Below are positions 25,663 to 32,757 of a stretch of DNA of 34,303 nucleotides, one piece after another; the stretch's first letter is position 1; every line of letters starts with the position of its first letter. Made by a program: the position numbers and the translations under genes. The DNA comes from Gammaproteobacteria bacterium (GTDB lineage: Bacteria; Pseudomonadota; Gammaproteobacteria; GCA-001735895). The stretch is from NCBI GenBank assembly GCA_029862005.1, contig JAOTYD010000034.1:1-34303 (forward strand), in the 5' to 3' direction. Below the pieces are notes generated by a model. It was not told the DNA's origin, did no database searches, and saw only the letters and a program-made list of their open reading frames with translations.

Positions 25663-25783
25663 GAGAGTCCGTTCATGGCCGAAGATTGCCTCCGGCCAGG
25701 GTTTTATCAGCGTCTGCTATTGAGAAAACAGACGCTCAGCCAGGAATTATGGGCTTCTGCTTCCGACCCCAAAGCAGACTCTC
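25663..25783 (+). repeat. dispersed palindromic repeat, long type (copy 7, best preserved)
   Basis: A 121-bp unit bounded by perfect 7-bp terminal inverted repeats, GAGAGTC (25663-25669) and GACTCTC (25777-25783). An internal perfect 8-bp inverted pair, AGCGTCTG (25709-25716) and CAGACGCT (25729-25736), encloses a 12-nt loop. The left core is CATGGCCGAAGATTGCC and the right core CCGACCCCAAAGCAGAC. No ORF of its own is supported. Confidence 0.82.
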
Positions 25784-26173
25784 ACCCTCGCTTCAATTTA
25801 CTATCTCGGAGACGTTTTGTCCGACTGCATGCGCTTGTTATGTGGCATGTGCTCGTATATCAGCATGGCTGTTTTGGGATCACATTTCGGTGTAAATCAA
25901 CGCTCAAACACGTACCATTAACCAATAAACCCAGGATCATTGCAGACAGGCTGAAAACAGGCGTTAATTCCTCTTATACTTCACGGGCAGGGCGATCATA
26001 TCGTCTCGGTGCATTTGATGAAAACCGCGCTGGTGGTACGTGCAGAAGCGGCACAGCTAGAATCTGCCGATGCGGCAATTCGATTTTCGCTTTTTCCAGC
26101 GTTGTCAGCAACATCCTGGCAACAGGCTAACGTTAATTAATTGTAGTAACAAAACAACGGAGGGATTTCACAA
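25784..26173 (+). other. intergenic stretch without a supported gene
   Basis: About 390 bp between the repeat and the esterase gene. One 40-codon frame (26018-26140) starts at an ATG and encodes KTALVVRAEAAQLESADAAI, but it has no ribosome binding site and no recognised relative. GGAGG at about 26,160 serves the esterase start at 26174. Confidence 0.5.
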
Positions 26174-27145
26174 ATGAATAATTTTCGATTGCTTAAAATT
26201 GGATTTGCTTTTCTGTTCTTGGTTTCGAGCTGGGCGCAGGCCGATAATGGCTTTAGTCGGGTCTATGTATTTGGCGACAGTTTGTCGGACACCGGAAACG
26301 CGGCCTCGGTAGTCGGGGATTTTCCGCCGCCATTTTTTATGAACCGAGTAAGCAATGGCCCGGTCGCGGTAGAAACCCTTGCCACCCGACTCGGTCTCAA
26401 CGCGGAGGCATCCTTACACCTGATTTCTCCGGCTATTGGCAGTAACTACGCGGTAGCGGGCGCCAGTGCCCGTACCAGCGCCGATCTTAATGACCTGGAT
26501 AATCAAATAATTTTTTTCTTGGCTAATCATGCGGCTGGTGCACCAGCTGATGCGCTTTACGTCGTTTTTATCGGCGGAAATGATATTCGAGATGCGCGTG
26601 AAGAAGCGGATTTTACCAAGGCCCGCAATATCGTCAAGGAAGCCGCCGATAAAGTAAAAAATGCCATCGAAACTCTTGCGGGCGCTGGCGCAGAATCTTT
26701 TCTACTGGTCAATGCACCAGATGTGGGGTTAATACCGGAAACCCAGTTAACTTCTACTCTACTCGGCGACCCGAAACTGATCAAGCGCACCAGTCGCCTG
26801 AGCAAGCTTTACCGAAAACGATTGCATCGCATCGCCAACCAATTTGACGATTATGGGAATGAGATCGAGATTGTCGAATTTGACCTGTTCAAATTCCTTA
26901 GAAAGTTGCTACGCAAGGCCGATAAGCTGGGTTTCGCCAATACGACCGATCCCTGCTTCAGTACTTCACTCTATCTGCCTGACTCCTTCTTCCACCCGGA
27001 TTGCAATTTTGACCAGTTCGTTTTCTTCGATGAAATCCATCTTACTGCGCGTGCCCACGCCCTGGCCGGTGAGGCGATGTTTGAAGCGCTGGAAGAGGAT
27101 GGTGACGACGATGACGACGACGATTCAGACAGCGATTCGGAATGA
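26174..27145 (+). CDS. secreted GDSL/SGNH-family esterase or lipase
   Basis: A 323-aa exported hydrolase of the SGNH family (phospholipase/lecithinase-hemolysin-like). A signal peptide (residues 1-23, ending WAQA) is followed by block I V-F-G-D-S36-L-S-D-T-G-N with the nucleophile Ser. Block II is the GSNYAVAGA region, block III G134-G-N-D137, and block V D286-E-I-H289 with the catalytic Asp and His. The C-terminus ends in a run of about 17 mostly Asp/Glu/Ser residues (EEDGDDDDDDDSDSDSE), which is unusual and could bind calcium. GGAGG precedes the ATG. Substrate unknown; ester or phospholipid hydrolysis is expected. Confidence 0.9.
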   Translation: MNNFRLLKIGFAFLFLVSSWAQADNGFSRVYVFGDSLSDTGNAASVVGDFPPPFFMNRVSNGPVAVETLATRLGLNAEASLHLISPAIGSNYAVAGASARTSADLNDLDNQIIFFLANHAAGAPADALYVVFIGGNDIRDAREEADFTKARNIVKEAADKVKNAIETLAGAGAESFLLVNAPDVGLIPETQLTSTLLGDPKLIKRTSRLSKLYRKRLHRIANQFDDYGNEIEIVEFDLFKFLRKLLRKADKLGFANTTDPCFSTSLYLPDSFFHPDCNFDQFVFFDEIHLTARAHALAGEAMFEALEEDGDDDDDDDSDSDSE

Positions 27146-27169
27146 CAGTCAATCAATTGTGCCTATCGG

Positions 27170-27190
27170 AAACCCCGCTTCGGCGGGTTT
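27170..27190 (+). terminator. hairpin after esterase gene, likely intrinsic terminator
   Basis: AAACCCCGC, TTCG loop, GCGGGTTT forms a GC-rich stem with one bulge and a short T-run 25 bp after the esterase stop. Confidence 0.65.
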
Positions 27191-27202
27191 ATGATTCTCA
27201 TT

Positions 27203-27277
27203 GAGGGTCTGCTAATGGCCGTTCTCTGAAGCCCGATAAGCACGTTTCAGCGTCCACTATCAGGAAAACAGGCATAC
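27203..27277 (+). repeat. dispersed palindromic repeat, short type (copy 8)
   Basis: GAGGGTCTGCTAATGGCCGT followed by TCTCTGAAGC, then CAGCGTCCACTATCAGGAAA and ACAGGCA. It follows the terminator of the esterase gene. Confidence 0.6.
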
Positions 27278-27401
27278 GTATTCAATCTCCCAGGTACGGA
27301 AAACAACTCTAAAACCACTGCCGTCTTGAAATTTGCTGTTGAAACAGGTTAGCTGACGGTTATCTAATTAAAAATTCGAATGTATCCGCCTGGTATTGAA
27401 A

Positions 27402-28619
27402 ATGAAAAACTATCTGGACAGGCTGCTGACGGGACCCATACCACGGGAGTGGTCGTTTCCAGCCGAGGAATATCATACTCGCATTACCCGGACTCGCGAG
27501 CTTATGGCGCATCGGGACATCGACGTTTTACTCGTCCATAGCGCCGTGGACTTGTGTTACCTGACTGGGTACCAGACCTTGTGGCCGGATGCTTATGCCT
27601 GTCTCGTATTGCCGCTTAACGATAGTCCATTTATGCAGGTCGGAGAGGTAGAAGCGTCGTGCGCCGTGTTGCATGGTGAAATCGAAGATCTGGTGCTGTT
27701 CGACTGGGTCAGCGCCGAGGCTGTGCCTGGTCAACTAGCTGCCTTGCTTGCCAAGCGCGGTTATGGCAACAGCAGAATCGGTGTGCAGGCCGGACGAATT
27801 GAGATGGGAAACCGCGGTCCGGTCGATGCCCGGCTGTTAGACGCCTTGCGCGACAGCCTTAGAGATGCATCATTTGTCGATGCGACCCTGCTGATGTTCG
27901 AACTGCGCGTCACCAAGTCACCGGCCGAAATCGATCATTTGCGAGAGGCAGCGAGGATCACCACGACGGGTATGCGTGCCGCAATCGATGCCGTCGAACC
28001 CGGTAAGACAGAAAACGATATTGCCGCGTTAGCGGCGCAGGTAATGATTGATGCCGGTTCGGAATTTTTTTCGATCGATCCGATTGTTAACGCTGGTCAC
28101 CGGACGGGCTATTTTCACACCACATTTAAGCGGTTCGAAATCAAGCCTGGGGATGCGATACAACTGGAATTTGGCGGCTGTTTCCATCGATATACCGCGC
28201 CACAGATGCGTACTGTCCTGACCGGAGAACCCGATGCACTGCAGCAGCGAATAATCGATTCTCAAATGGCGGCGTTAGAAGCCTTGTATAGCAATGTACG
28301 CGCGGGGCGCAGTACGCGAGATGTCGCGGCAGAGGTTAACAAAGTAATCGGCTCACTGGAGCAGGAGATTTTTCGCTCCGGCCATTATGGTTATTCGATA
28401 GGTCTAGGGTTCCCACCAACCTGGACCGATGGGCCAGCGTATATTTCGGGTGATAAGGATATGGAGTTAAAAGCTGGAATGACGTTTCATACTCCTTTTT
28501 CGTGGCGCATTCCAAAACAATATGTCATCGGTACCAGCGAAACCATTCTCGTGACCGAGAGTGGTTGCGAGATTTTAACCAGCGACCAGCGCGACGTGCC
28601 AATTAAGAAATCAGTCTGA
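27402..28619 (+). CDS. M24-family (creatinase/prolidase-like) protein
   Basis: A 405-aa cytosolic protein with the two-domain creatinase/Xaa-Pro peptidase layout: an N-terminal domain with DVLLVHSAVDLCYLTGYQTL, and a C-terminal pita-bread fold from about residue 160 (ELRVTKSPAEIDHLREAARI). The metal sites appear degenerate: the usual D-x-G segment reads LEFGGCFHRYTAPQMRT, lacking the canonical Asp pair, while SGHYGYSIGLGFPP and ETILVTESG are kept. This resembles creatinase and ectoine-hydrolase-type members more than true metallopeptidases. The ATG at 27402 is preferred over the upstream TTG at 27396. Substrate unknown. Confidence 0.85.
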   Translation: MKNYLDRLLTGPIPREWSFPAEEYHTRITRTRELMAHRDIDVLLVHSAVDLCYLTGYQTLWPDAYACLVLPLNDSPFMQVGEVEASCAVLHGEIEDLVLFDWVSAEAVPGQLAALLAKRGYGNSRIGVQAGRIEMGNRGPVDARLLDALRDSLRDASFVDATLLMFELRVTKSPAEIDHLREAARITTTGMRAAIDAVEPGKTENDIAALAAQVMIDAGSEFFSIDPIVNAGHRTGYFHTTFKRFEIKPGDAIQLEFGGCFHRYTAPQMRTVLTGEPDALQQRIIDSQMAALEALYSNVRAGRSTRDVAAEVNKVIGSLEQEIFRSGHYGYSIGLGFPPTWTDGPAYISGDKDMELKAGMTFHTPFSWRIPKQYVIGTSETILVTESGCEILTSDQRDVPIKKSV

Positions 28620-28651
28620 AGCCCCGCGGAATGCGTTTTTCTATATTTACC

Positions 28652-28771
28652 CAGTGTCGGCCTTTGGCCGAAGATGGCCGTTGATCAATCCTGCTTGAGC
28701 GACAGCTTTGGAGAAAACAGACGCTCAAATCCTAAAAATCGGCGGCGGCTACCGACCCGAAACAGACTCTC
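28652..28771 (+). repeat. dispersed palindromic repeat, long type (copy 9)
   Basis: CAGTGTCGGCCTTTGGCCGA, GAGCGACAGCTTTGGAGAAA, ACAGACGCTCAA, then GGCTACCGACCCGAAACAGA and CTCTC at the right end. It fills most of the gap before the diguanylate cyclase; the remainder of 28620-28919 shows nothing supported. Confidence 0.78.
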
Positions 28772-28919
28772 ATCAATAACCTGAAAGTATTAATCAAATC
28801 CTTAGTTATCAGCTCAAACTAATCTGTTCGAATAGACTATTATCATCGTACTTGTGACCTTAATATCGGTTCATGAAAACATTTTTCGGTTCTATTGCAA
28901 TAATCTATCACGCAAACGG

Positions 28920-30632
28920 ATGAAGCATATACGGATAATACTGGCCCTGTTGTTAACATGCTCCATAATTGTGGCATCTATGATATGGCACGTTTCTCGG
29001 CTTCAGTCGGAACTGATAAATTCAACCGCTATAAGAACAGCGGAACTCTACTCCGTTGCGCTAACCCAATTTCGCACGCTATACACCTCAGAGGTAGTCG
29101 AGAAAGCCCGTAAACACGGGCTTGAGATTACCCACGATTATGTGTCAGATGACAACGCGATACCGTTACCGGCAACCCTGAGCATGATACTCGGCGAGCA
29201 GATTGGTAAGTTTACTGCGGGAGCAAGTTCGCGATTATATAGTCCGTACCCCTTTCCCTGGAGAAAATACGAAGAAAAACCCTTGCTTGACGAGTTTGAC
29301 AAAAAGGCCTGGGAGTTCCTCTCGGTAAATCCGGATAAACAGTATTATCAATTTTCGCAAGAGGGCGATAAAACAATATTATTCTACGCAACAGCCGACC
29401 TAATGAGGTCTGACTGTGTAGCCTGTCATAATAGTCACCCTGATTCACCTAAAACAGACTGGAAGGTAGGTGATGTCCGCGGTGTACTTGAAGTCAACTT
29501 GCCACTGGACGTTATCACTTCCCAAACCAGTGCCGATTTACGTACAACCATAATCGCATACGTGTCTGTTGGCCTGGGACTTGCGGTCGCAATTGGCATC
29601 ATAATCATCAGGCTATATCGACAATCCGAAGAACTGGAGCAGCGGGTTGCGGAACGGACCGAAGACCTGGAATCCGAAATAGTTCAGCGTCAAAAAATGG
29701 AAGAACGCTTTCGCGTCGGAATCGAAGCCTCTCCGGCAGCGATGATAATGGTCGAAAATACCGGGAGTATTTTACACGCCAATCTCGAAGCAGATAAATT
29801 ATTCGGCTATTCGCCCGGGCAGCTTACTGGCAAGTCGATAGACGCATTGGTACCCGATATGGAGCGGGCGAAACATCCATCCTATCGAGAGAAGTTTCTT
29901 CAAAACCCATCTGCGCGCAGAATGGGCGGTCGCGATTTATACGCGCAGAAAATGAACGGCAATAAATTCCCGGTTGAGGTTGGGCTTACTCCAATCGATA
30001 CCCCCGAGGGAATGTTGGTTCTCTGCGCTGTTGTCGACCTGACCGAAAGAAAAAAATTCGAAGAGACAATACTTGAACAAACGGAACTGCTGAAAAAGGC
30101 AAATGAACGTCTCTATACTGAAGCAACAATCGATAGCTTAACCAACATTGCCAATCGTCGCAGTTTGTATTCCCAGATAGAAACGTTTTTGCAGCTCAGT
30201 CGACGAAATAGTCAACCTGTCTCTATTTTGATGGCGGATATTGATTACTTTAAGCAATATAACGATGACTTTGGGCATCAAGGTGGAGATAGGGCTTTGA
30301 AAATAGTGGCGCAGAAAATTAGTGATGCAAATCGCGATGCCGATTTTGTCGCGCGCTACGGCGGTGAAGAATTTGCAGTTGTATTGCCTGATACTGATCA
30401 GAATGGAGCGCTGGTGGCTGGAGAAAGGCTACGAGAAACTGTCGAAGTGATTTCTGAGCTGGATCGGAAAATTACCATGAGTTTTGGCGCCGCCACGGTA
30501 ATCGTTAATAGAGATGCGCCGTTTATCGTGGAGAATCTGAGAGAAAATCTTATAAAGCAAGCTGACGACGCCCTGTACTTTTCGAAGGAAAAGGGAAGGA
30601 ACTGTGTCACGCATTTCAATGAAATAGCCTAG
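28920..30632 (+). CDS. membrane diguanylate cyclase with heme-type sensor, PAS and GGDEF domains
   Basis: A 570-aa inner-membrane signalling enzyme that makes cyclic di-GMP. The ATG at 28920 gives an N-terminal TM anchor (IILALLLTCSIIVASMIW). A periplasmic DUF3365/Tll0287-like sensor follows, with a c-type heme motif C166-V-A-C169-H170. Next come a second TM (about 211-234), a short coiled linker (EELEQRVAERTEDLESEI), a PAS domain (about 260-380) and a GGDEF domain. The active loop is G481-G-E-E-F485, and a product-inhibition site R472-x-x-D475 lies five residues upstream. Heme suggests sensing of redox state, oxygen or NO. An upstream GTG at 28854 is in frame but would bury the anchor. Confidence 0.9.
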   Translation: MKHIRIILALLLTCSIIVASMIWHVSRLQSELINSTAIRTAELYSVALTQFRTLYTSEVVEKARKHGLEITHDYVSDDNAIPLPATLSMILGEQIGKFTAGASSRLYSPYPFPWRKYEEKPLLDEFDKKAWEFLSVNPDKQYYQFSQEGDKTILFYATADLMRSDCVACHNSHPDSPKTDWKVGDVRGVLEVNLPLDVITSQTSADLRTTIIAYVSVGLGLAVAIGIIIIRLYRQSEELEQRVAERTEDLESEIVQRQKMEERFRVGIEASPAAMIMVENTGSILHANLEADKLFGYSPGQLTGKSIDALVPDMERAKHPSYREKFLQNPSARRMGGRDLYAQKMNGNKFPVEVGLTPIDTPEGMLVLCAVVDLTERKKFEETILEQTELLKKANERLYTEATIDSLTNIANRRSLYSQIETFLQLSRRNSQPVSILMADIDYFKQYNDDFGHQGGDRALKIVAQKISDANRDADFVARYGGEEFAVVLPDTDQNGALVAGERLRETVEVISELDRKITMSFGAATVIVNRDAPFIVENLRENLIKQADDALYFSKEKGRNCVTHFNEIA

Positions 30633-30828
30633 GACTGACTAATCTGTTGAATTTGATCGCGCATATTGATCCCGATCTCGCATCCTTTGTTCACGAGTTG
30701 GGCTAAGGTAGAGGAATCTCCCGGAGATCGAATGTTTGGGTTGTGTTAAGAATGGGGCGTTTACAATTATATTTCGTATCGGTATATCAGTACCAAATTA
30801 CCTCCCGCGGCTATTCTCTCAATTGAAT

Positions 30829-30886
30829 GAGGGTCCGTTGTTGGCCGAAGATTGCCCCACGTCAGGGTTTTATGAGCGTCAGCTTT
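30829..30886 (+). repeat. dispersed palindromic repeat, long type, right half missing (copy 10)
   Basis: GAGGGTCCGTTGTTGGCCGA then AGATTGCC and TATGAGCGTCAGCTTTC match the left half of the long unit. Homology stops at about 30,886 in the middle of the internal hairpin, and AT-rich sequence leading to the resolvase begins. The rest of 30633-30828 shows no gene. Confidence 0.75.
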
Positions 30887-30916
30887 CTATTTAACTTTCT
30901 TAAAATGTAAACTTTA

Positions 30917-30992
30917 TGAGACATATTGATTGACTGTCTCAAACAATGTCTTATAATTAAATTCTCATAGAGTTTAAGAGGTTTAGAGACAT
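30917..30992 (+). promoter_or_regulatory. res-like site and operator upstream of serine resolvase
   Basis: A 25-bp unit has perfect 7-bp arms, TGAGACA (30917-30923) and TGTCTCA (30935-30941). A second, wider pair is ATGTCT (30946-30951) and AGACAT (30987-30992), ending next to the resolvase ATG. All arms share a GAGACA/GACA half-site. Paired inverted sites of this kind upstream of the gene are how Tn3-type resolvases bind for recombination and self-repression. Confidence 0.6.
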
Positions 30993-30993
30993 A

Positions 30994-31542
30994 ATGGCAA
31001 AAGTTGGATACGGAAGAGTTAGCTCCATTGGTCAGAGCTTGGATGTCCAAAAGTCGAAATTGGATGAATTTGGCTGTGACAAGATTTATCTTGATAAGCA
31101 CACCGGCACAACTGCTGATCGACCCAAGTTGAAGGAGGTTCGCAGCTATGTACGCCAAGGGGATAGTTTGATCATCACCAAATTGGACCGATTGGCTCGG
31201 TCTACCTTTCACCTCACTCAGATAGCGGATGAATTAAAACAGAAAGGTGTCGATTTGGTTGTCCTGGATCAGAATATTGATACTTCAACTCCAACTGGCA
31301 AGCTGCTGTTTAACGTGCTTGCATCAATCGCTGAGTTCGAGACTGAAATACGTAAGGAACGGCAGATGGAAGGTATCGCGAAGGCCAAGGAGAAGGGCGT
31401 ACTGTTTGGCCGAAAACCAAAGTTGAACGAAAAGGAAATTCTGCAAATACGAAAGGATCGTAAGAAAGGCGTAAAGATTTCAGACCTCATGTCCAGGTAT
31501 TCGCTGTCAAAGGCAAGTGTCTATCGCTTACTAGCACATTAA
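30994..31542 (+). CDS. serine recombinase (resolvase/invertase family)
   Basis: A 182-aa site-specific recombinase of the small serine resolvase type. The N-terminal catalytic domain starts KVGYGRVSS with nucleophile Ser at residue 10. It continues DSLIITKLDRLARS (the conserved L-D-R-L-x-R) and LLFNVLASIAEFETEIRKER (the long E helix). The C-terminal about 45 residues form a helix-turn-helix (ISDLMSRYSLSKASVYRLL). Size and layout match Tn3-like resolvases and DNA invertases. AAGAGG lies 12 nt upstream of the ATG. It sits next to inverted repeats that look like its own res site and near the left edge of a foreign segment. Confidence 0.92.
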   Translation: MAKVGYGRVSSIGQSLDVQKSKLDEFGCDKIYLDKHTGTTADRPKLKEVRSYVRQGDSLIITKLDRLARSTFHLTQIADELKQKGVDLVVLDQNIDTSTPTGKLLFNVLASIAEFETEIRKERQMEGIAKAKEKGVLFGRKPKLNEKEILQIRKDRKKGVKISDLMSRYSLSKASVYRLLAH

Positions 31543-31550
31543 GTAAAAAG

Positions 31551-31841
31551 CTAGTCCAATTCTCGGCGGACACTAAACGCCTGCGAGCTTGGCCCGGTTG
31601 GTGTCGGTAGCGTCTCCCGCTGGATGAAAACTCGACTAACAGGCTTACCGTCAACCTCAATCAATGGATAAGGTACTGTGAAGTCAGCCAGGTCACCGCA
31701 ATAACTACATCGATGCTGCCACTTATGGATGTAGTTAGTTGTAACTGGTCGTTTGCTAACGAGGCGGTAAACACCCCGTTCACACCTATCACAGATGTAT
31801 TCTATTTTTACGGCAAGGATTTCGCGGCGGATTCGGGGCAT
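31551..31841 (-). CDS. hypothetical zinc-ribbon protein
   Basis: A 96-aa protein with two Cys-x2-Cys knuckles: C17-x2-C20 (ICDRCERG) and C45-x2-C48 (HRCSYCGD). This is the pattern of a small zinc ribbon, typical of phage and plasmid accessory proteins. The gene ends 9 bp after the resolvase stop on the opposite strand. No family recognised. The ATG start has no strong ribosome binding site. Confidence 0.65.
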   Translation of the reverse strand: MPRIRREILAVKIEYICDRCERGVYRLVSKRPVTTNYIHKWQHRCSYCGDLADFTVPYPLIEVDGKPVSRVFIQRETLPTPTGPSSQAFSVRRELD

Positions 31842-32094
31842 TTTCTGATAATAGGGAAGACTAATCAGAGGCTCAATCCCAAGGTCAGAATATATGAGGA
31901 AAGTTAGTGCTGTTTACTGCTCCTTGGTGGGCTAAATATTGTACTTATTATTGTTTTTGCAGTGATGCAACGGATACCGAGTCAAAACATCTAATTTGGC
32001 TCACCACACCACAGTGAGTTATAGCTTCGGCACCCCTCCTGCAGCGGCTCATGGCAACCTTATCGCACTGGCAATTCCGTGTCAGAATAACGAC

Positions 32095-32137
32095 TTATCC
32101 ACAGGATATCCCCGCGGCCTCCACAAAATTATGCACA
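32095..32137 (+). promoter_or_regulatory. two DnaA-box matches
   Basis: TTATCCACA (32095-32103) and TTATGCACA (32129-32137) both fit TTWTNCACA in the same orientation, 34 bp apart. They lie beside an AT-rich inverted repeat. Two boxes can arise by chance, so origin function is not claimed. The rest of 31842-32094 shows no gene. Confidence 0.4.
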
Positions 32138-32179
32138 ATATAATGTACTTGACCTCTCTATAAAACACATTATATTGTG
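32134..32179 (+). promoter_or_regulatory. sigma70-type promoter framed by two inverted operator copies
   Basis: CACAATATAATGT (32134-32146) and its exact reverse complement ACATTATATTGTG (32167-32179) flank a 20-bp spacer. A -35 TTGACC (32149-32154) lies in the spacer, and a -10 TATATT (32171-32176) lies inside the right arm, 16 bp apart. The arms are 33 bp apart, about three helix turns, and each is itself nearly palindromic (ACAxTATAxTGT). A dimeric repressor binding both would block the promoter. It drives the FHA gene downstream. Confidence 0.65.
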
Positions 32180-32316
32180 GTTTAGGCTGATTTTAGCAGT
32201 TGCCGATTACCAAATCGGAGTTTCATCAGTATTTGATCGTCAATTACGACCTGAGGAGGACAAAATTTGCCGACACAAACTTTGAATACTGGGAAACTCG
32301 CAAAGGCCGCTACATA

Positions 32317-32688
32317 ATGAAAGCGAGTACCAAAATACTAGAATACATGGAAGGGCGTGCCTACATAATTGGCAGAGATGGTCAAATCCGCATCGATGAC
32401 CCATCATTAAGTAGGGGTCACGCCGAAATCAAGTTTACCGACGGGAAAATATTGCTTCGTGATTTGGAATCGACCAACGGCACTTACTTGATTATCAAAA
32501 ATAGACTTATCAAAGTCGATCAAACGTATGTAAATCCGAATCAGTGCGTATCGATGGGGTGTGAGAAGTACACGATAAAGGAATTACTTGCATTGGCAGG
32601 CATTTATGTTTCTTACTCGAGAAAAGTTGGCTTAGTAGTCAAATTGGCGTCGCCGGTTCAAAAACCATTACTTAAAATGGCGGGTTAG
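32317..32688 (+). CDS. FHA-domain protein
   Basis: A 123-aa protein, or 162 aa if started at the in-frame TTG 32200, that is mostly a forkhead-associated phosphothreonine-binding domain. Conserved residues are G19-R20, S32-R33-x-H35 (LSRGHAEI), and N54-G55-T56 (ESTNGTYL), with LLRDLES between. The ATG at 32317 has AAAGG upstream at an acceptable distance and starts close to the domain; the longer form adds a region I do not recognise. FHA domains dock phosphorylated partners, but no Ser/Thr kinase is seen in the window. The twin-operator promoter lies upstream. Confidence 0.75.
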   Translation: MKASTKILEYMEGRAYIIGRDGQIRIDDPSLSRGHAEIKFTDGKILLRDLESTNGTYLIIKNRLIKVDQTYVNPNQCVSMGCEKYTIKELLALAGIYVSYSRKVGLVVKLASPVQKPLLKMAG

Positions 32689-32757
32689 AGCCAATTTACT
32701 CCACTTCCCTGCCAACACTGAATGCCCGCAAAACCCTTTAAATTAGGAGCAAATGAA

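Noticed and set aside
25675-26130. 151-codon plus-strand frame
   Set aside because: It reads straight through a palindromic repeat copy and has no ribosome binding site or recognisable domain.
26018-26140. 40-codon frame before the esterase
   Set aside because: No ribosome binding site and no recognised relative, although the composition is protein-like; left as intergenic.
17562-30886. Integron attC array or CRISPR as explanation of the regular repeats
   Set aside because: The repeats lack the RYYYAAC/GTTRRRY core of attC and are separated by whole genes, not by uniform short spacers, so neither model fits.
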